Positions 1 through 7,265 of a stretch of 15,617 nt of DNA are shown in pieces. The notes beneath the pieces are model-generated. The model was not told the DNA's origin, did not search any database, and saw nothing but the letters and a program-made list of their open reading frames with translations. The stretch comes from Bordetella parapertussis (GTDB lineage: Bacteria; Pseudomonadota; Gammaproteobacteria; Burkholderiales; Burkholderiaceae_B), in the NCBI GenBank assembly GCA_945882005.1, contig CAMCWG010000033.1, positions 1 to 15,617 on the forward strand, read 5' to 3'. The position numbers and the translations under genes are program-made. Positions within the stretch are counted from its first letter, which is position 1, and the number at the start of each line of letters is the position of its first letter.

Positions 1-1
1 G

Positions 2-715
2 TTTGATGAGGTGTTCCGCTCGGTTGAAGGCGGTGCGGCGCAAGTGGGTATGGTGCCGGTTGAAAACTCGACTGAAGGTGCGGTCAACCGTAGCCTTGAT
101 TTGTTGTTGGGTTCGCCGGTCAAAATACTGGGTGAGCGTTCTTTGTTGATTCGCCATTGCTTGTTATCTAAATCAGGTGATATGAACAACATCACCAAAA
201 TCATGGCGCATCCGCAGGCACTTGCACAATGCCAAGATTGGCTGAATCGTGAGTACCCTGGGATCCCCCGTGGATCTGTTTCAAGCAATTCCGAAGCCGC
301 ACGTCTCGCGTCGCTTGATCCAAGTTGTGCCGCAATTGCGAGCGACATCGCGGCGCAGGCCTGGGGCCTCAAGGTTGTTGCGCAGGGGATACAAGACGAT
401 TCGCAGAACCGTACGCGCTTTTTGGCAATCGGACACATTGAGAACTTGCCGAGTGGTCAGGATAAGACCAGTTTGATCCTCGCCGTGCCGAACCGGGCGG
501 GGGCGGTCTATCAAATGCTCGCACCCTTGTCTGAGCATGGCGTGTCAATGACGCGCTTTGAGTCCCGCCCGGCCCGCAATGGCCAGTGGGAATACTATTT
601 CTATGTGGATGTTGAAGGACATGCGCACGATGAGCGTGTAAAAAAAGCGCTCGCTGTGCTTGCCTCGCATTGCGCGTTTTTCAAACTGCTGGGTTCTTAT
701 CCCTCGCAGTCATAA
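2..715 (+). CDS. pheA: Prephenate dehydratase, C-terminal part (5' end outside window)
   Basis: Converts prephenate to phenylpyruvate, the committed step to phenylalanine, in the cytoplasm. The reading frame is open at the left edge, so only the last 237 residues are seen. A GTG at 11 is an internal valine, not a start. The visible part holds the dehydratase domain (VPVENSTEG near residue 20, then the catalytic TRF motif at nt 413-421 within QNRTRFLAIG). A C-terminal ACT domain follows, with the NRAGAVYQML segment and the ESRP phenylalanine-binding motif at nt 560-571. In proteobacteria this protein usually has an N-terminal chorismate mutase domain (P-protein); that part would lie upstream and cannot be checked here. 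The ACT domain implies feedback inhibition by Phe. It is the first visible gene of the aromatic supra-operon, with hisC 39 nt downstream. Confidence 0.95.
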   Translation, partial: FDEVFRSVEGGAAQVGMVPVENSTEGAVNRSLDLLLGSPVKILGERSLLIRHCLLSKSGDMNNITKIMAHPQALAQCQDWLNREYPGIPRGSVSSNSEAARLASLDPSCAAIASDIAAQAWGLKVVAQGIQDDSQNRTRFLAIGHIENLPSGQDKTSLILAVPNRAGAVYQMLAPLSEHGVSMTRFESRPARNGQWEYYFYVDVEGHAHDERVKKALAVLASHCAFFKLLGSYPSQS

Positions 716-754
716 GTCCTTTTTATTTGACCTCACTTTGTTGGTGCTTTCCTT

Positions 755-1882
755 ATGTCTGCAAAAGATTCCGTCTTAAGCGCGCCCGCACACATTGCTG
801 CGATCGCTCCATATCAAGCTGGCAAGCCTATTGAAGAACTCGCGCGCGAGTTTGGTCTAGACGCCTCAAAGATCGTCAAGCTTGCTTCGAATGAAAATCC
901 TTTGGGTATGCCAGAGTCTGCAAAGCAGGCGTTAAATGCTGCCGTTGCCAATCTTGGTCGATATCCGGATCCTGCTGGCTTTGATTTAAAGAAAGCGATT
1001 TCGCAGCGCTTCGGTGTAGACCAAGCATGGCTGACGCTTGGCAATGGTTCGAACGACATTCTTGAACTTGTCGCCTCTGCCTTGATTGAGCCGGGCAGTG
1101 CGGTGGTGTACTCGCAATTTGCGTTTGTGGTTTACCGTTTGGCGACACAGGCTCGAGGCGCCAAACATATTGTCGTACCGGCAAAAGACTATGGACATGA
1201 CTTGCCAGCGATGCTCGAGGCCATCACGTCTGAGACAAAAATAGTGTATGTGGCGAACCCGAATAATCCGACGGGAACGTACTTGTCGATTGAGGCAATC
1301 GAAACCTTCTTGGCGGGCTTAGCCGCGCGTCATGGTACGCGCGTCACGGTTGTTTTGGATGAGGCCTACAACGAGTTCCTGGAGCCCGCTTTGCGCGTTG
1401 ACGGCGTGGCGCTCGTCAAGCGTTACCCCAATCTGATTGTGTCGCGTAGTTTCTCAAAAGCTTATGGCCTGGCCGGTTTACGTGTTGGATTTGCGATGGC
1501 ACAGCCTGCCCTCACAGATTTGCTGAATCGTGTTCGACAGCCTTTCAACGTGAACTCGTTGGCGCAAGCCGCTGCAATTGCAGCGTTAAACGACAAAGAA
1601 TTTTTGACAAAAAGTTTTGCGGTGAACCGCGATGGGAAGGAGCAACTGCAGAAGGCCTTTGAAAAACTTGGCTTGCAGTTTGTCCCCAGTTACGCCAATT
1701 TCGTTCTAGTCAAGGTGGGTGAGGCGGCACGTATTAATCTCGAGTTGCTCAAGCGTGGCGTCATCGTGCGCCCCGTTGCGGGTGATGGCCTGCCAGAATG
1801 GTTACGCGTCTCGATTGGTCTGCCCCATGAGAATCAGACCTTTATCGATGCGTTGACGGCGGTACTGAAAACGGCGACGTAA
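755..1882 (+). CDS. hisC: Histidinol-phosphate / aromatic aminotransferase (PLP, fold type I)
   Basis: A PLP-dependent aminotransferase of the HisC family, 375 residues, the usual length. Visible motifs: SNENPLG near residue 45, ANPNNPTGT at 168-175 (cofactor Asn), DEAY at 202-205 (Asp and Tyr contact the pyridine ring and phosphate), the Schiff-base lysine K235 in SFSKAYGLAGLRVG, and the substrate-carboxylate arginine R351 in LRVSIG. Sitting between pheA and tyrA, it probably transaminates phenylpyruvate and 4-hydroxyphenylpyruvate (or prephenate) as well as, or instead of, imidazole-acetol phosphate; that is inference from context. The ATG at 755 has only a weak GGTG-type ribosome site 8 nt upstream. 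The gene ends 4 nt before tyrA. If the genome also has a hisC in its histidine operon, this is the aromatic paralogue. Confidence 0.9.
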   Translation: MSAKDSVLSAPAHIAAIAPYQAGKPIEELAREFGLDASKIVKLASNENPLGMPESAKQALNAAVANLGRYPDPAGFDLKKAISQRFGVDQAWLTLGNGSNDILELVASALIEPGSAVVYSQFAFVVYRLATQARGAKHIVVPAKDYGHDLPAMLEAITSETKIVYVANPNNPTGTYLSIEAIETFLAGLAARHGTRVTVVLDEAYNEFLEPALRVDGVALVKRYPNLIVSRSFSKAYGLAGLRVGFAMAQPALTDLLNRVRQPFNVNSLAQAAAIAALNDKEFLTKSFAVNRDGKEQLQKAFEKLGLQFVPSYANFVLVKVGEAARINLELLKRGVIVRPVAGDGLPEWLRVSIGLPHENQTFIDALTAVLKTAT

Positions 1883-1886
1883 CAAT

Positions 1887-2762
1887 ATGACTACGCTAAA
1901 AATTGGCACGTTGGCTGTAATCGGCGTCGGTTTAATCGGCGGGTCTTTTGCTGCTGCGTTGCGGCGTGCTGGTCGCGTGGGACGAGTCCTGGGTGCAGGA
2001 CGGCGTCCTGAAACGCTTGCGCAAGCAGTCGAGTTAGGTTTGATTGATGAGGCTGTGACGCTTAAAGAGGCTGCAGCACGTGCTGATTTGATTTTTATCG
2101 CGGCACCCGTGGGCGCATTCGAAGCGATTTTTTCTGAGATTGCTCCGCACTTGGGTGCTAAGACGATCGTTACGGATGGTGGTAGCACTAAGCGCAATGT
2201 GATTGAAGCTGCACGCTCGGGCTTGGGTTCGCGCATCGCACAGTTTGTGCCAGGGCACCCGATGGCGGGTTCGCACGAAAAAGGACCACAGGCAGCTAAT
2301 CCGGATCTCTACACAGGGCGTCGCGTCATGCTCACGCCGCTCGTTGAAAATCATCCACTAGACATTGCGACGGTTCAGGCAGCTTGGCAGCATTGCGGAG
2401 CTAATGTTGTTTGTATCGATCCGAGTCAACACGATGGCGCTGTTGCGGCAGTGAGCCATTTGCCGCATTGGGTCGCTGCGCTCTTTATGCAATACATCAC
2501 CTCGGGTGACGACGCGGTCTTAAAGCTAGAAACTGCAGGGACTGGCTTCAGGGACTTTACGCGTGTTGCCCAGGGCTCGCCAGAGATGTGGCGCGATATC
2601 TTCATGGCGAACCGGGATGCGTTACTTGCTGAGATCGCGAGTCTGCGTCAGGTGATGGACCGCGCTGAGCATGCCCTACGTGATCACGATGCCGTTTGGC
2701 TTGAGGATATGCTTGCGCGTGCTGCTCAAGCGCGCGCAGACTGGCCTGGTGGCTCTAAATGA
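1887..2762 (+). CDS. tyrA: Prephenate/arogenate dehydrogenase family protein
   Basis: Oxidative decarboxylation of prephenate (or arogenate) on the tyrosine branch, cytoplasmic. 291 residues, a single-domain TyrA without fused chorismate mutase or a visible ACT domain. The N-terminal Rossmann fold has [10 protein letters not shown] at 11-20. Further motifs are DGGSTK at 97-102, the catalytic-histidine region GHPMAGS at 123-129, and SHLPH at 190-194. After the second beta strand the sequence reads GAGRR (36-40) where NAD-specific enzymes carry an acidic residue, which suggests NADP use (inference). The ATG at 1887 lies 4 nt after the hisC stop with little Shine-Dalgarno, so translational coupling is likely. 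Its TGA overlaps the aroA ATG as ATGA. Confidence 0.94.
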   Translation: MTTLKIGTLAVIGVGLIGGSFAAALRRAGRVGRVLGAGRRPETLAQAVELGLIDEAVTLKEAAARADLIFIAAPVGAFEAIFSEIAPHLGAKTIVTDGGSTKRNVIEAARSGLGSRIAQFVPGHPMAGSHEKGPQAANPDLYTGRRVMLTPLVENHPLDIATVQAAWQHCGANVVCIDPSQHDGAVAAVSHLPHWVAALFMQYITSGDDAVLKLETAGTGFRDFTRVAQGSPEMWRDIFMANRDALLAEIASLRQVMDRAEHALRDHDAVWLEDMLARAAQARADWPGGSK

Positions 2763-4075
2763 GTAGTGTGTCTAGCCTAGCGTTACGTCCCGCTGTCGCA
2801 GCGCGTGGCACCGTAAATTTACCGGGCTCAAAAAGTATCTCGAATCGCGTATTACTCTTATCTGCGTTGGCGGCTGGTGCGACACGCATAGACGGCTTGC
2901 TGCAATCGGACGACACGCACGTCATGCTGACGGCCTTGGCTGCGCTTGGCGTAAAAATGACGACACACGCACCTGACTCTGTTACGGTACATGGTGTGTC
3001 GCGTTTTCCTGTAGAGCGCGCCGAGCTCTATATGGGGAACGCAGGGACAGCGATTCGACCCTTGACTGCGGCGCTCGCCATGATGGGCGGGTATTACTCC
3101 CTGTCTGGTGTGCCTCGTATGCACGAACGCCCGATTGGCGATTTAGTCGATGGCCTGCGTGGAATGGGTGCGCGTGTTAACTACCTTGGACAAGAGGGTT
3201 ACCCACCTCTACAAATTCAACCGTCTGGTGCGCTCTCAGATCGTGTTGCCGTGCAAGGCTCAGTATCCAGTCAGTTTTTAACGGCCGTGTTGATGGCAGC
3301 GCCGCTGGCTGTTGCGCGCTCCGGCAAAGCGTTGGTCATTGATGTTGTCGGCGAGCTGATCTCTAAGCCCTATATCGACATTACGCTCAATTTGATGGCG
3401 CGCTTTGGTGTGACAGTGCAGCGCCATGGTTGGCAGCAGTTCGTGGTTCCGGTGGGTGCTGCTTATTGTTCGCCCGAACACATTTATGTAGAAGGCGATG
3501 CTTCGTCTGCTTCTTACTTTTTGGCTCTTGGTGCGATCGGTGGTGGTCCCGTCAAAATTGTCGGGGTAGGGGCGCAAAGCATCCAGGGCGATGTCGCATT
3601 TGCCGATACCGTGCAGGCGATGGGTGCCCAGGTCAAGCGCGATGCCGCTTCGATCGAAGTTACCGGGATTCAGGTTGCTCGCGGAGAAAGGCTCAAAGCC
3701 TTCGATACTGACTTTAATTTGATTCCAGATGCGGCCATGACCGCTGCGGCGCTCGCCTTGTTTGCCGATGGGCCTTGCACTTTGCGCAATATTGGCAGCT
3801 GGCGTGTCAAAGAGACCGATCGTATCGAGGCCATGCAAACTGAGTTGCGCAAGCTCGGTGCGCAGGTTGAGAGTGGTCCAGACTGGCTGCGGGTGTGTCC
3901 GATTCCTGCGGGTGGCTGGCGAGATGCAAGTATTCATACCTATGACGACCATCGTATGGCGATGTGTTTTTCACTTGCCGCGTTTGGTCAAAGCCGGGTC
4001 ACGATTTTGGATCCAGGCTGTGTGAGCAAAACCTTTCCGACCTACTTTGATGTCTACGGCGGACTGATTTCATGA
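2759..4075 (+). CDS. aroA: 3-phosphoshikimate 1-carboxyvinyltransferase (EPSP synthase, class I)
   Basis: Joins shikimate-3-phosphate and PEP to give EPSP, the sixth shikimate step, in the cytoplasm. 438 residues, slightly longer than the E. coli enzyme (427). Visible motifs: PGSKSISNR (K25), [10 protein letters not shown] at 93-102, [10 protein letters not shown] near 124, SVSSQFLTA near 168, EGDASSASY near 245, catalytic D324 in IPDAAM, E352 in KETDR, H398 in YDDHRM, and K424 in SKTFP. The NAGTAIRP motif keeps the Gly, Thr and Pro of class I glyphosate-sensitive enzymes. E. coli has NWRVKETDR where this protein has SWRVKETDR. The start ATG overlaps the tyrA stop, and its own TGA overlaps the cmk ATG, so tyrA-aroA-cmk are translationally coupled. 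Confidence 0.97.
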   Translation: MSSVSSLALRPAVAARGTVNLPGSKSISNRVLLLSALAAGATRIDGLLQSDDTHVMLTALAALGVKMTTHAPDSVTVHGVSRFPVERAELYMGNAGTAIRPLTAALAMMGGYYSLSGVPRMHERPIGDLVDGLRGMGARVNYLGQEGYPPLQIQPSGALSDRVAVQGSVSSQFLTAVLMAAPLAVARSGKALVIDVVGELISKPYIDITLNLMARFGVTVQRHGWQQFVVPVGAAYCSPEHIYVEGDASSASYFLALGAIGGGPVKIVGVGAQSIQGDVAFADTVQAMGAQVKRDAASIEVTGIQVARGERLKAFDTDFNLIPDAAMTAAALALFADGPCTLRNIGSWRVKETDRIEAMQTELRKLGAQVESGPDWLRVCPIPAGGWRDASIHTYDDHRMAMCFSLAAFGQSRVTILDPGCVSKTFPTYFDVYGGLIS

Positions 4076-4758
4076 GCGGCACAATTCCGGTGATCACAAT
4101 AGACGGGCCGACCGCTTCAGGCAAAGGTACCGTCGCGCAGCGTGTCGCATCGGCGCTTGGATGGGCAGTGCTGGATAGTGGGGCACTTTATCGGCTTACA
4201 GCGCTCGCGGTGCAGCAACAAGATATTGACCCCATAGATGAAACAGCGGTTGCTGACGTTGCATCACGCCTTGACGTCCAATTCCGTCCGAATCAGGTTT
4301 TGCTCGGCGGTCGAGACGTATCCGAGTTGATCCGCCAGGAGCATGTTGGCAACCTTGCGTCACGTCTTGCCTCATATCCTAAGCTACGCGCAGCCCTATT
4401 GGGCCGTCAGCGCGCCTTTCGGCAAGCTCCGGGACTGGTCGCGGATGGCAGAGATATGGGAACAATCGTATTTCCGGACGCAGAAATTAAGATATTTTTA
4501 ATAGCCAATGTGCAAGCACGAGCCGAACGACGTGCTAAGCAATTGATCGAAAAGGGAATTCCTGCTAACCTAGAAGACCTTCTTGCAGATATGCGTGCCC
4601 GCGATGCCCGAGATACCGAACGCTCGGTTGCGCCACTTGTCGCTGCAAAAGACGCACATGTTGTGGATTCGTCAACACTGACGATCGATCAAACGGTGCA
4701 AAGCATCCTTGACCTTTGGTCAAGGTTTTTATCCACTCCATCCAAATCGGGTGTGTAA
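4072..4758 (+). CDS. cmk: Cytidylate kinase
   Basis: Phosphorylates CMP and dCMP with ATP for nucleotide recycling, cytoplasmic. 228 residues, normal for the family. The P-loop GPTASGKGT is at 12-20, LDSGALYR at 34-41, DGRDMGT at 125-131, and the lid RDARDTER at 177-184 provides the catalytic arginines. The ATG overlaps the aroA stop by 4 nt. The last 18 codons are unusual at the nucleic acid level: codons for LDLWSRFL coincide with a perfect hairpin plus T-run (separate entry), and the tail [10 protein letters not shown] extends past the expected end of the last helix. cmk directly before rpsA is a conserved proteobacterial arrangement. Confidence 0.96.
   Translation: MSGTIPVITIDGPTASGKGTVAQRVASALGWAVLDSGALYRLTALAVQQQDIDPIDETAVADVASRLDVQFRPNQVLLGGRDVSELIRQEHVGNLASRLASYPKLRAALLGRQRAFRQAPGLVADGRDMGTIVFPDAEIKIFLIANVQARAERRAKQLIEKGIPANLEDLLADMRARDARDTERSVAPLVAAKDAHVVDSSTLTIDQTVQSILDLWSRFLSTPSKSGV
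4707..4730 (+). terminator. Intrinsic terminator-like hairpin inside the cmk 3' coding end
   Basis: CCTTGACC (4707-4714), loop TTT (4715-4717), GGTCAAGG (4718-4725), then TTTTT (4726-4730). The 8-bp stem is perfect and the T-run follows with no gap, which is the textbook intrinsic terminator layout. It lies 28 nt before the cmk stop codon and 60 nt before the rpsA ATG. It could separate cmk from rpsA transcription or act as an attenuator that translating ribosomes melt. Function is inferred; the structure is seen directly. Confidence 0.6.
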
Positions 4759-4760
4759 CC

Positions 4761-4773
4761 GGCCCCAAAGGCC
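4761..4773 (+). promoter_or_regulatory. Small hairpin in rpsA leader
   Basis: GGCC (4761-4764), loop CCAAA (4765-4769), GGCC (4770-4773) between the cmk stop and the rpsA start. The segment CCAAAGG (4765-4771) is also exactly complementary to CCTTTGG (4713-4719) at the tip of the upstream terminator-like hairpin, so a loop-loop or alternative pairing is possible. S1 leaders in gamma-proteobacteria are structured and autoregulated by S1; whether this one is remains inference. Confidence 0.35.
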
Positions 4774-4790
4774 ATCTGGACTCCTCCTAC

Positions 4791-6503
4791 ATGTCAACTC
4801 AACAAACCTCAACCCAAGCCGGCGAAAGTTTTGCCGCGCTGTTTGCAGAAAGTATCCAAAAGCAGGACATGAAATCCGGCGAGGTCATTTCCGCCGAAGT
4901 CGTTCGTATCGATCACAACTTTGTGGTCGTGAATGCAGGTCTCAAGTCTGAAGCGCTGATTCCTCTCGAAGAATTCCTTAACGATCAGGGCGAGCTCGAA
5001 GTCAAACCCGGCGACTTTGTGTCGGTGGCTATTGATTCGCTCGAAAACGGCTACGGCGACACCGTGCTATCCCGTGATCGCGCCAAGCGTTTGTCTGCTT
5101 GGTTGTCGCTCGAGCAGTCGCTCGACAAAAATGAACTCGTGACTGGCACGATTACAGGCAAGGTCAAGGGCGGTCTGACCGTCATGACTGCCGGTATTCG
5201 CGCGTTCTTGCCAGGCTCGTTGGTCGATTTGCGTCCTGTCAAGGACACAACGCCTTTCGAAGGCAAGACCATGGAGTTCAAAGTTATTAAACTCGACCGC
5301 AAGCGCAACAACGTTGTGTTGTCGCGTCGTGCTGTGCTCGAAGCCAGCATGGGCGAAGAGCGTCAGAAGCTCCTCGAGAACCTGCAGGAAGGCTCGATCG
5401 TCAAAGGCGTGGTCAAGAATATCACTGACTACGGCGCATTCGTTGACCTCGGCGGTATCGATGGCTTACTGCACATCACCGACATGGCATGGCGTCGCGT
5501 GCGTCACCCTTCGGAAGTTCTGACTGTTGGTCAGGAAGTCGAAGCAAAAGTGCTCAAGTTCGATCAAGAGAAGAGCCGTGTTTCGTTGGGCGTCAAGCAA
5601 CTTGGCGAAGATCCATGGGTAGGTCTGGCACGTCGTTACCCACAGGGTACGCGTCTGTTCGGTAAGGTCACGAACCTCACCGACTACGGTTCATTCGTTG
5701 AAGTTGAAGCCGGCATTGAAGGTTTGGTTCACGTCTCTGAAATGGATTGGACCAACAAGAACGTTGATCCACGCAAGGTTGTGACGCTCGGCGAAGAAGT
5801 CGAGGTCATGGTTCTCGAGATCGACGAAGACCGTCGCCGTATTTCGTTGGGTATGAAGCAGTGCCGTCAGAACCCATGGGAAGAATTCGCAGCAAACTTC
5901 AAACGTGGCGACAAAGTTCGCGGCGCAATCAAGTCGATCACCGACTTTGGCGTGTTTGTTGGTTTGGCAGGCGGTATCGATGGCTTGGTTCACCTCTCGG
6001 ACTTGTCCTGGAACGAAACTGGCGAAGAGGCTGTGCGCAACTTCAAGAAGGGCGATGAGCTCGACGCAGTTGTACTCGGCATCGATACTGACAAAGAGCG
6101 TATTTCGCTTGGGGTGAAGCAACTTGAAGGCGACCCCTTCAACAACTTCGTGGGAACGTACGATAAGGGTGCAGTGGTTCCAGGTACAGTGAAGTCTGTC
6201 GATGCCAAAGGCGCAACAGTGACCTTGTCACTGGATGTCGAGGGCTACCTGCGTGCATCCGAAATCGCTTCGGGCCGTATCGAAGATGCGACAACAGTTA
6301 TCAAGGTTGGCGATAACGTCGAAGCCATGATCATCAACGTCGACCGTAAAACACGTTCGATTCAGTTGTCGATCAAGGCGCGTGACAACGCTGAAACTGC
6401 TGACACAATGCAGCGTATGACTGAAGCAAGCGCTTCATCGGGCACAACCAATTTGGGCGCGTTGCTCAAGGCCAAGCTCGATCAGGCGCGTGACACTGAA
6501 TAA
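4791..6503 (+). CDS. rpsA: 30S ribosomal protein S1
   Basis: RNA-binding ribosomal protein that brings mRNA to the 30S subunit, essential in Gram-negatives. I place the start at ATG 4791 ([17 protein letters not shown]), giving 570 residues, which fits the family. An in-frame GTG at 4716 would add 25 unrelated residues read from the cmk end and is rejected. Six OB-fold S1 domains can be followed at roughly 29-95, 113-180, 201-270, 286-356, 373-443 and 460-530; the last four show the repeating [16 protein letters not shown] and [13 protein letters not shown] motifs. Codon use looks more biased than in neighbouring genes (CGT, CTC and GGC preferred), as expected for a highly expressed gene. There is no Shine-Dalgarno; the bases before the ATG are pyrimidine-rich CTCCTCCTAC. 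ihfB follows after 5 nt. Confidence 0.97.
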   Translation: MSTQQTSTQAGESFAALFAESIQKQDMKSGEVISAEVVRIDHNFVVVNAGLKSEALIPLEEFLNDQGELEVKPGDFVSVAIDSLENGYGDTVLSRDRAKRLSAWLSLEQSLDKNELVTGTITGKVKGGLTVMTAGIRAFLPGSLVDLRPVKDTTPFEGKTMEFKVIKLDRKRNNVVLSRRAVLEASMGEERQKLLENLQEGSIVKGVVKNITDYGAFVDLGGIDGLLHITDMAWRRVRHPSEVLTVGQEVEAKVLKFDQEKSRVSLGVKQLGEDPWVGLARRYPQGTRLFGKVTNLTDYGSFVEVEAGIEGLVHVSEMDWTNKNVDPRKVVTLGEEVEVMVLEIDEDRRRISLGMKQCRQNPWEEFAANFKRGDKVRGAIKSITDFGVFVGLAGGIDGLVHLSDLSWNETGEEAVRNFKKGDELDAVVLGIDTDKERISLGVKQLEGDPFNNFVGTYDKGAVVPGTVKSVDAKGATVTLSLDVEGYLRASEIASGRIEDATTVIKVGDNVEAMIINVDRKTRSIQLSIKARDNAETADTMQRMTEASASSGTTNLGALLKAKLDQARDTE

Positions 6504-6511
6504 CTTCAGTG
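6494..6511 (+). promoter_or_regulatory. Hairpin spanning rpsA stop and ihfB start codons
   Basis: CACTGAA (6494-6500), loop TAAC (6501-6504), TTCAGTG (6505-6511): a perfect 7-bp inverted repeat. The rpsA TAA (6501-6503) is in the loop and the ihfB GTG (6509-6511) is the end of the 3' arm. A ribosome finishing rpsA would open the stem and expose the GTG, so this may couple ihfB translation to rpsA. There is no good Shine-Dalgarno for ihfB, which fits coupling (inference). Confidence 0.45.
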
Positions 6512-6832
6512 ACTAAGTCTGAGCTCATCGCAGCGCTTGCGGTCCGTTATTCCCAACTGGCCGCACGCGACACGGATTACGCAGTCAAGACCGTTCTTGA
6601 TGCAATGACCAAGGCGCTTGCCGAAGGTCAACGCATCGAGATTCGCGGTTTTGGAAGCTTTTCTTTGTCTGAGCGTGCGCCGCGTGTGGGCCGCAATCCT
6701 AAGTCTGGTGAACAAGTGCTGGTGCCGGGTAAGCAAGTGCCACACTTCAAGGCAGGTAAAGAATTGCGAGAACGCGTTGATTTAGCAGATGAGCAGCCCG
6801 TCCCGGAAGCTGTGAATCGAAAAACCGCCTAA
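6509..6832 (+). CDS. ihfB: Integration host factor subunit beta
   Basis: Small nucleoid protein that pairs with IHF-alpha and bends DNA sharply. 107 residues starting at GTG 6509 with TKSELIAAL, the standard IHF-beta N terminus. The beta-arm region shows [19 protein letters not shown], where P64 in GRNP is the intercalating proline, and R46 sits in the conserved [25 protein letters not shown] follows. A roughly 15-residue C-terminal tail ([13 protein letters not shown]) goes beyond the E. coli protein. rpsA-ihfB is a conserved pair. The start codon is held in a hairpin with the rpsA stop, and the stop codon lies in the loop of the downstream terminator. Confidence 0.96.
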   Translation: MTKSELIAALAVRYSQLAARDTDYAVKTVLDAMTKALAEGQRIEIRGFGSFSLSERAPRVGRNPKSGEQVLVPGKQVPHFKAGKELRERVDLADEQPVPEAVNRKTA

Positions 6833-6846
6833 ATGGCGGTTTTTTT
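6820..6846 (+). terminator. Intrinsic terminator after ihfB
   Basis: A-run 6820-6824, CCGCC (6825-6829), loop TAAAT (6830-6834), GGCGG (6835-6839), then seven T (6840-6846). The flanking A and T runs can extend the stem. The ihfB TAA is in the loop. It closes the pheA-ihfB transcription unit. Confidence 0.9.
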
Positions 6847-6869
6847 ATGAACTCGAGCGGCAGGGCGCT

Positions 6870-6875
6870 TACAAT
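6870..6875 (+). promoter_or_regulatory. Probable -10 element for lapA operon
   Basis: TACAAT at 6870-6875 matches the -10 consensus at 5 of 6 positions and would start transcription near 6882, leaving a short leader with AAGGAG (6890-6895) 8 nt before the lapA ATG. No good -35 hexamer is visible at 16-18 nt upstream. A promoter is expected here because a strong terminator lies immediately upstream. Confidence 0.4.
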
Positions 6876-6903
6876 CTTCTTTTGTATATAAGGAGCATCA
6901 GCT

Positions 6904-7221
6904 ATGCAATACATCGTCTGGGCTTTGCGCTTGATCGTGTTTTTAGCCGTCTTGCTATTTGCACTTAAGAATACAGATCCTGTGGGTGTGACTTTTTATG
7001 GCGATTGGGTCATACAAGGTGTGCCGCTGATCGTGGTGATGTTAACGACCTTCATTTTGGGTACGGTGTTTGGCTTGTTGTTGACTGTGCCTGGCTCCTT
7101 GCGTCGTCGCCGTGAGCTTGCGCGCTTACGTAAAGATCTTGAACGTATTCAGGCAGCTGTTAACCCTGATGGTGGTGCACAGACACCCCCAGAACTGCTG
7201 ATGCCGATGTCACCGCTTTGA
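6904..7221 (+). CDS. lapA: Lipopolysaccharide assembly protein A (LapA domain membrane protein)
   Basis: Inner-membrane protein that works with LapB at the site where LpxC is presented to FtsH protease and LPS assembly is coordinated. 105 residues. Two hydrophobic segments are visible, about 4-21 (ALRLIVFLAVLLFALKN) and 39-60. The conserved NTDPVGVTFYGDW stretch lies between them, and a basic, charged cytoplasmic segment follows (RRRRELARLRKDLERIQ, probable short coiled coil). The start is well supported by AAGGAG with 8-nt spacing. It is the first gene after the ihfB terminator and lies 44 nt before lapB. The family is also known as DUF1049. Confidence 0.9.
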   Translation: MQYIVWALRLIVFLAVLLFALKNTDPVGVTFYGDWVIQGVPLIVVMLTTFILGTVFGLLLTVPGSLRRRRELARLRKDLERIQAAVNPDGGAQTPPELLMPMSPL

Positions 7222-7254
7222 CGCGTGTCGGCGTAATGTTCATTTAATCGCTTT

Positions 7255-7258
7255 AGGA
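7255..7258 (+). promoter_or_regulatory. Ribosome binding site fixing the lapB GTG start
   Basis: AGGA, 7 nt before GTG 7266. It supports the GTG start that includes the whole N-terminal membrane helix. Confidence 0.6.
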
Positions 7259-7265
7259 ATGACAC

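Noticed and set aside
3278..3952. 224-codon open frame antisense to aroA
   Set aside because: It lies wholly inside aroA, whose catalytic motifs are all intact in the other frame. It has no ribosome site or recognisable domain; it is a shadow of codon bias.
4543..4571. Possible rpsA promoter inside cmk (TTGATC, 17 nt, TAACCT with upstream TG)
   Set aside because: The -10 matches only 3 of 6 consensus positions; it would also lie upstream of the terminator-like hairpin. Not strong enough to annotate.
4716..4790. Upstream GTG extension of rpsA by 25 codons
   Set aside because: These codons overlap the cmk end in another frame, are unlike S1 N termini, and would make the protein too long.
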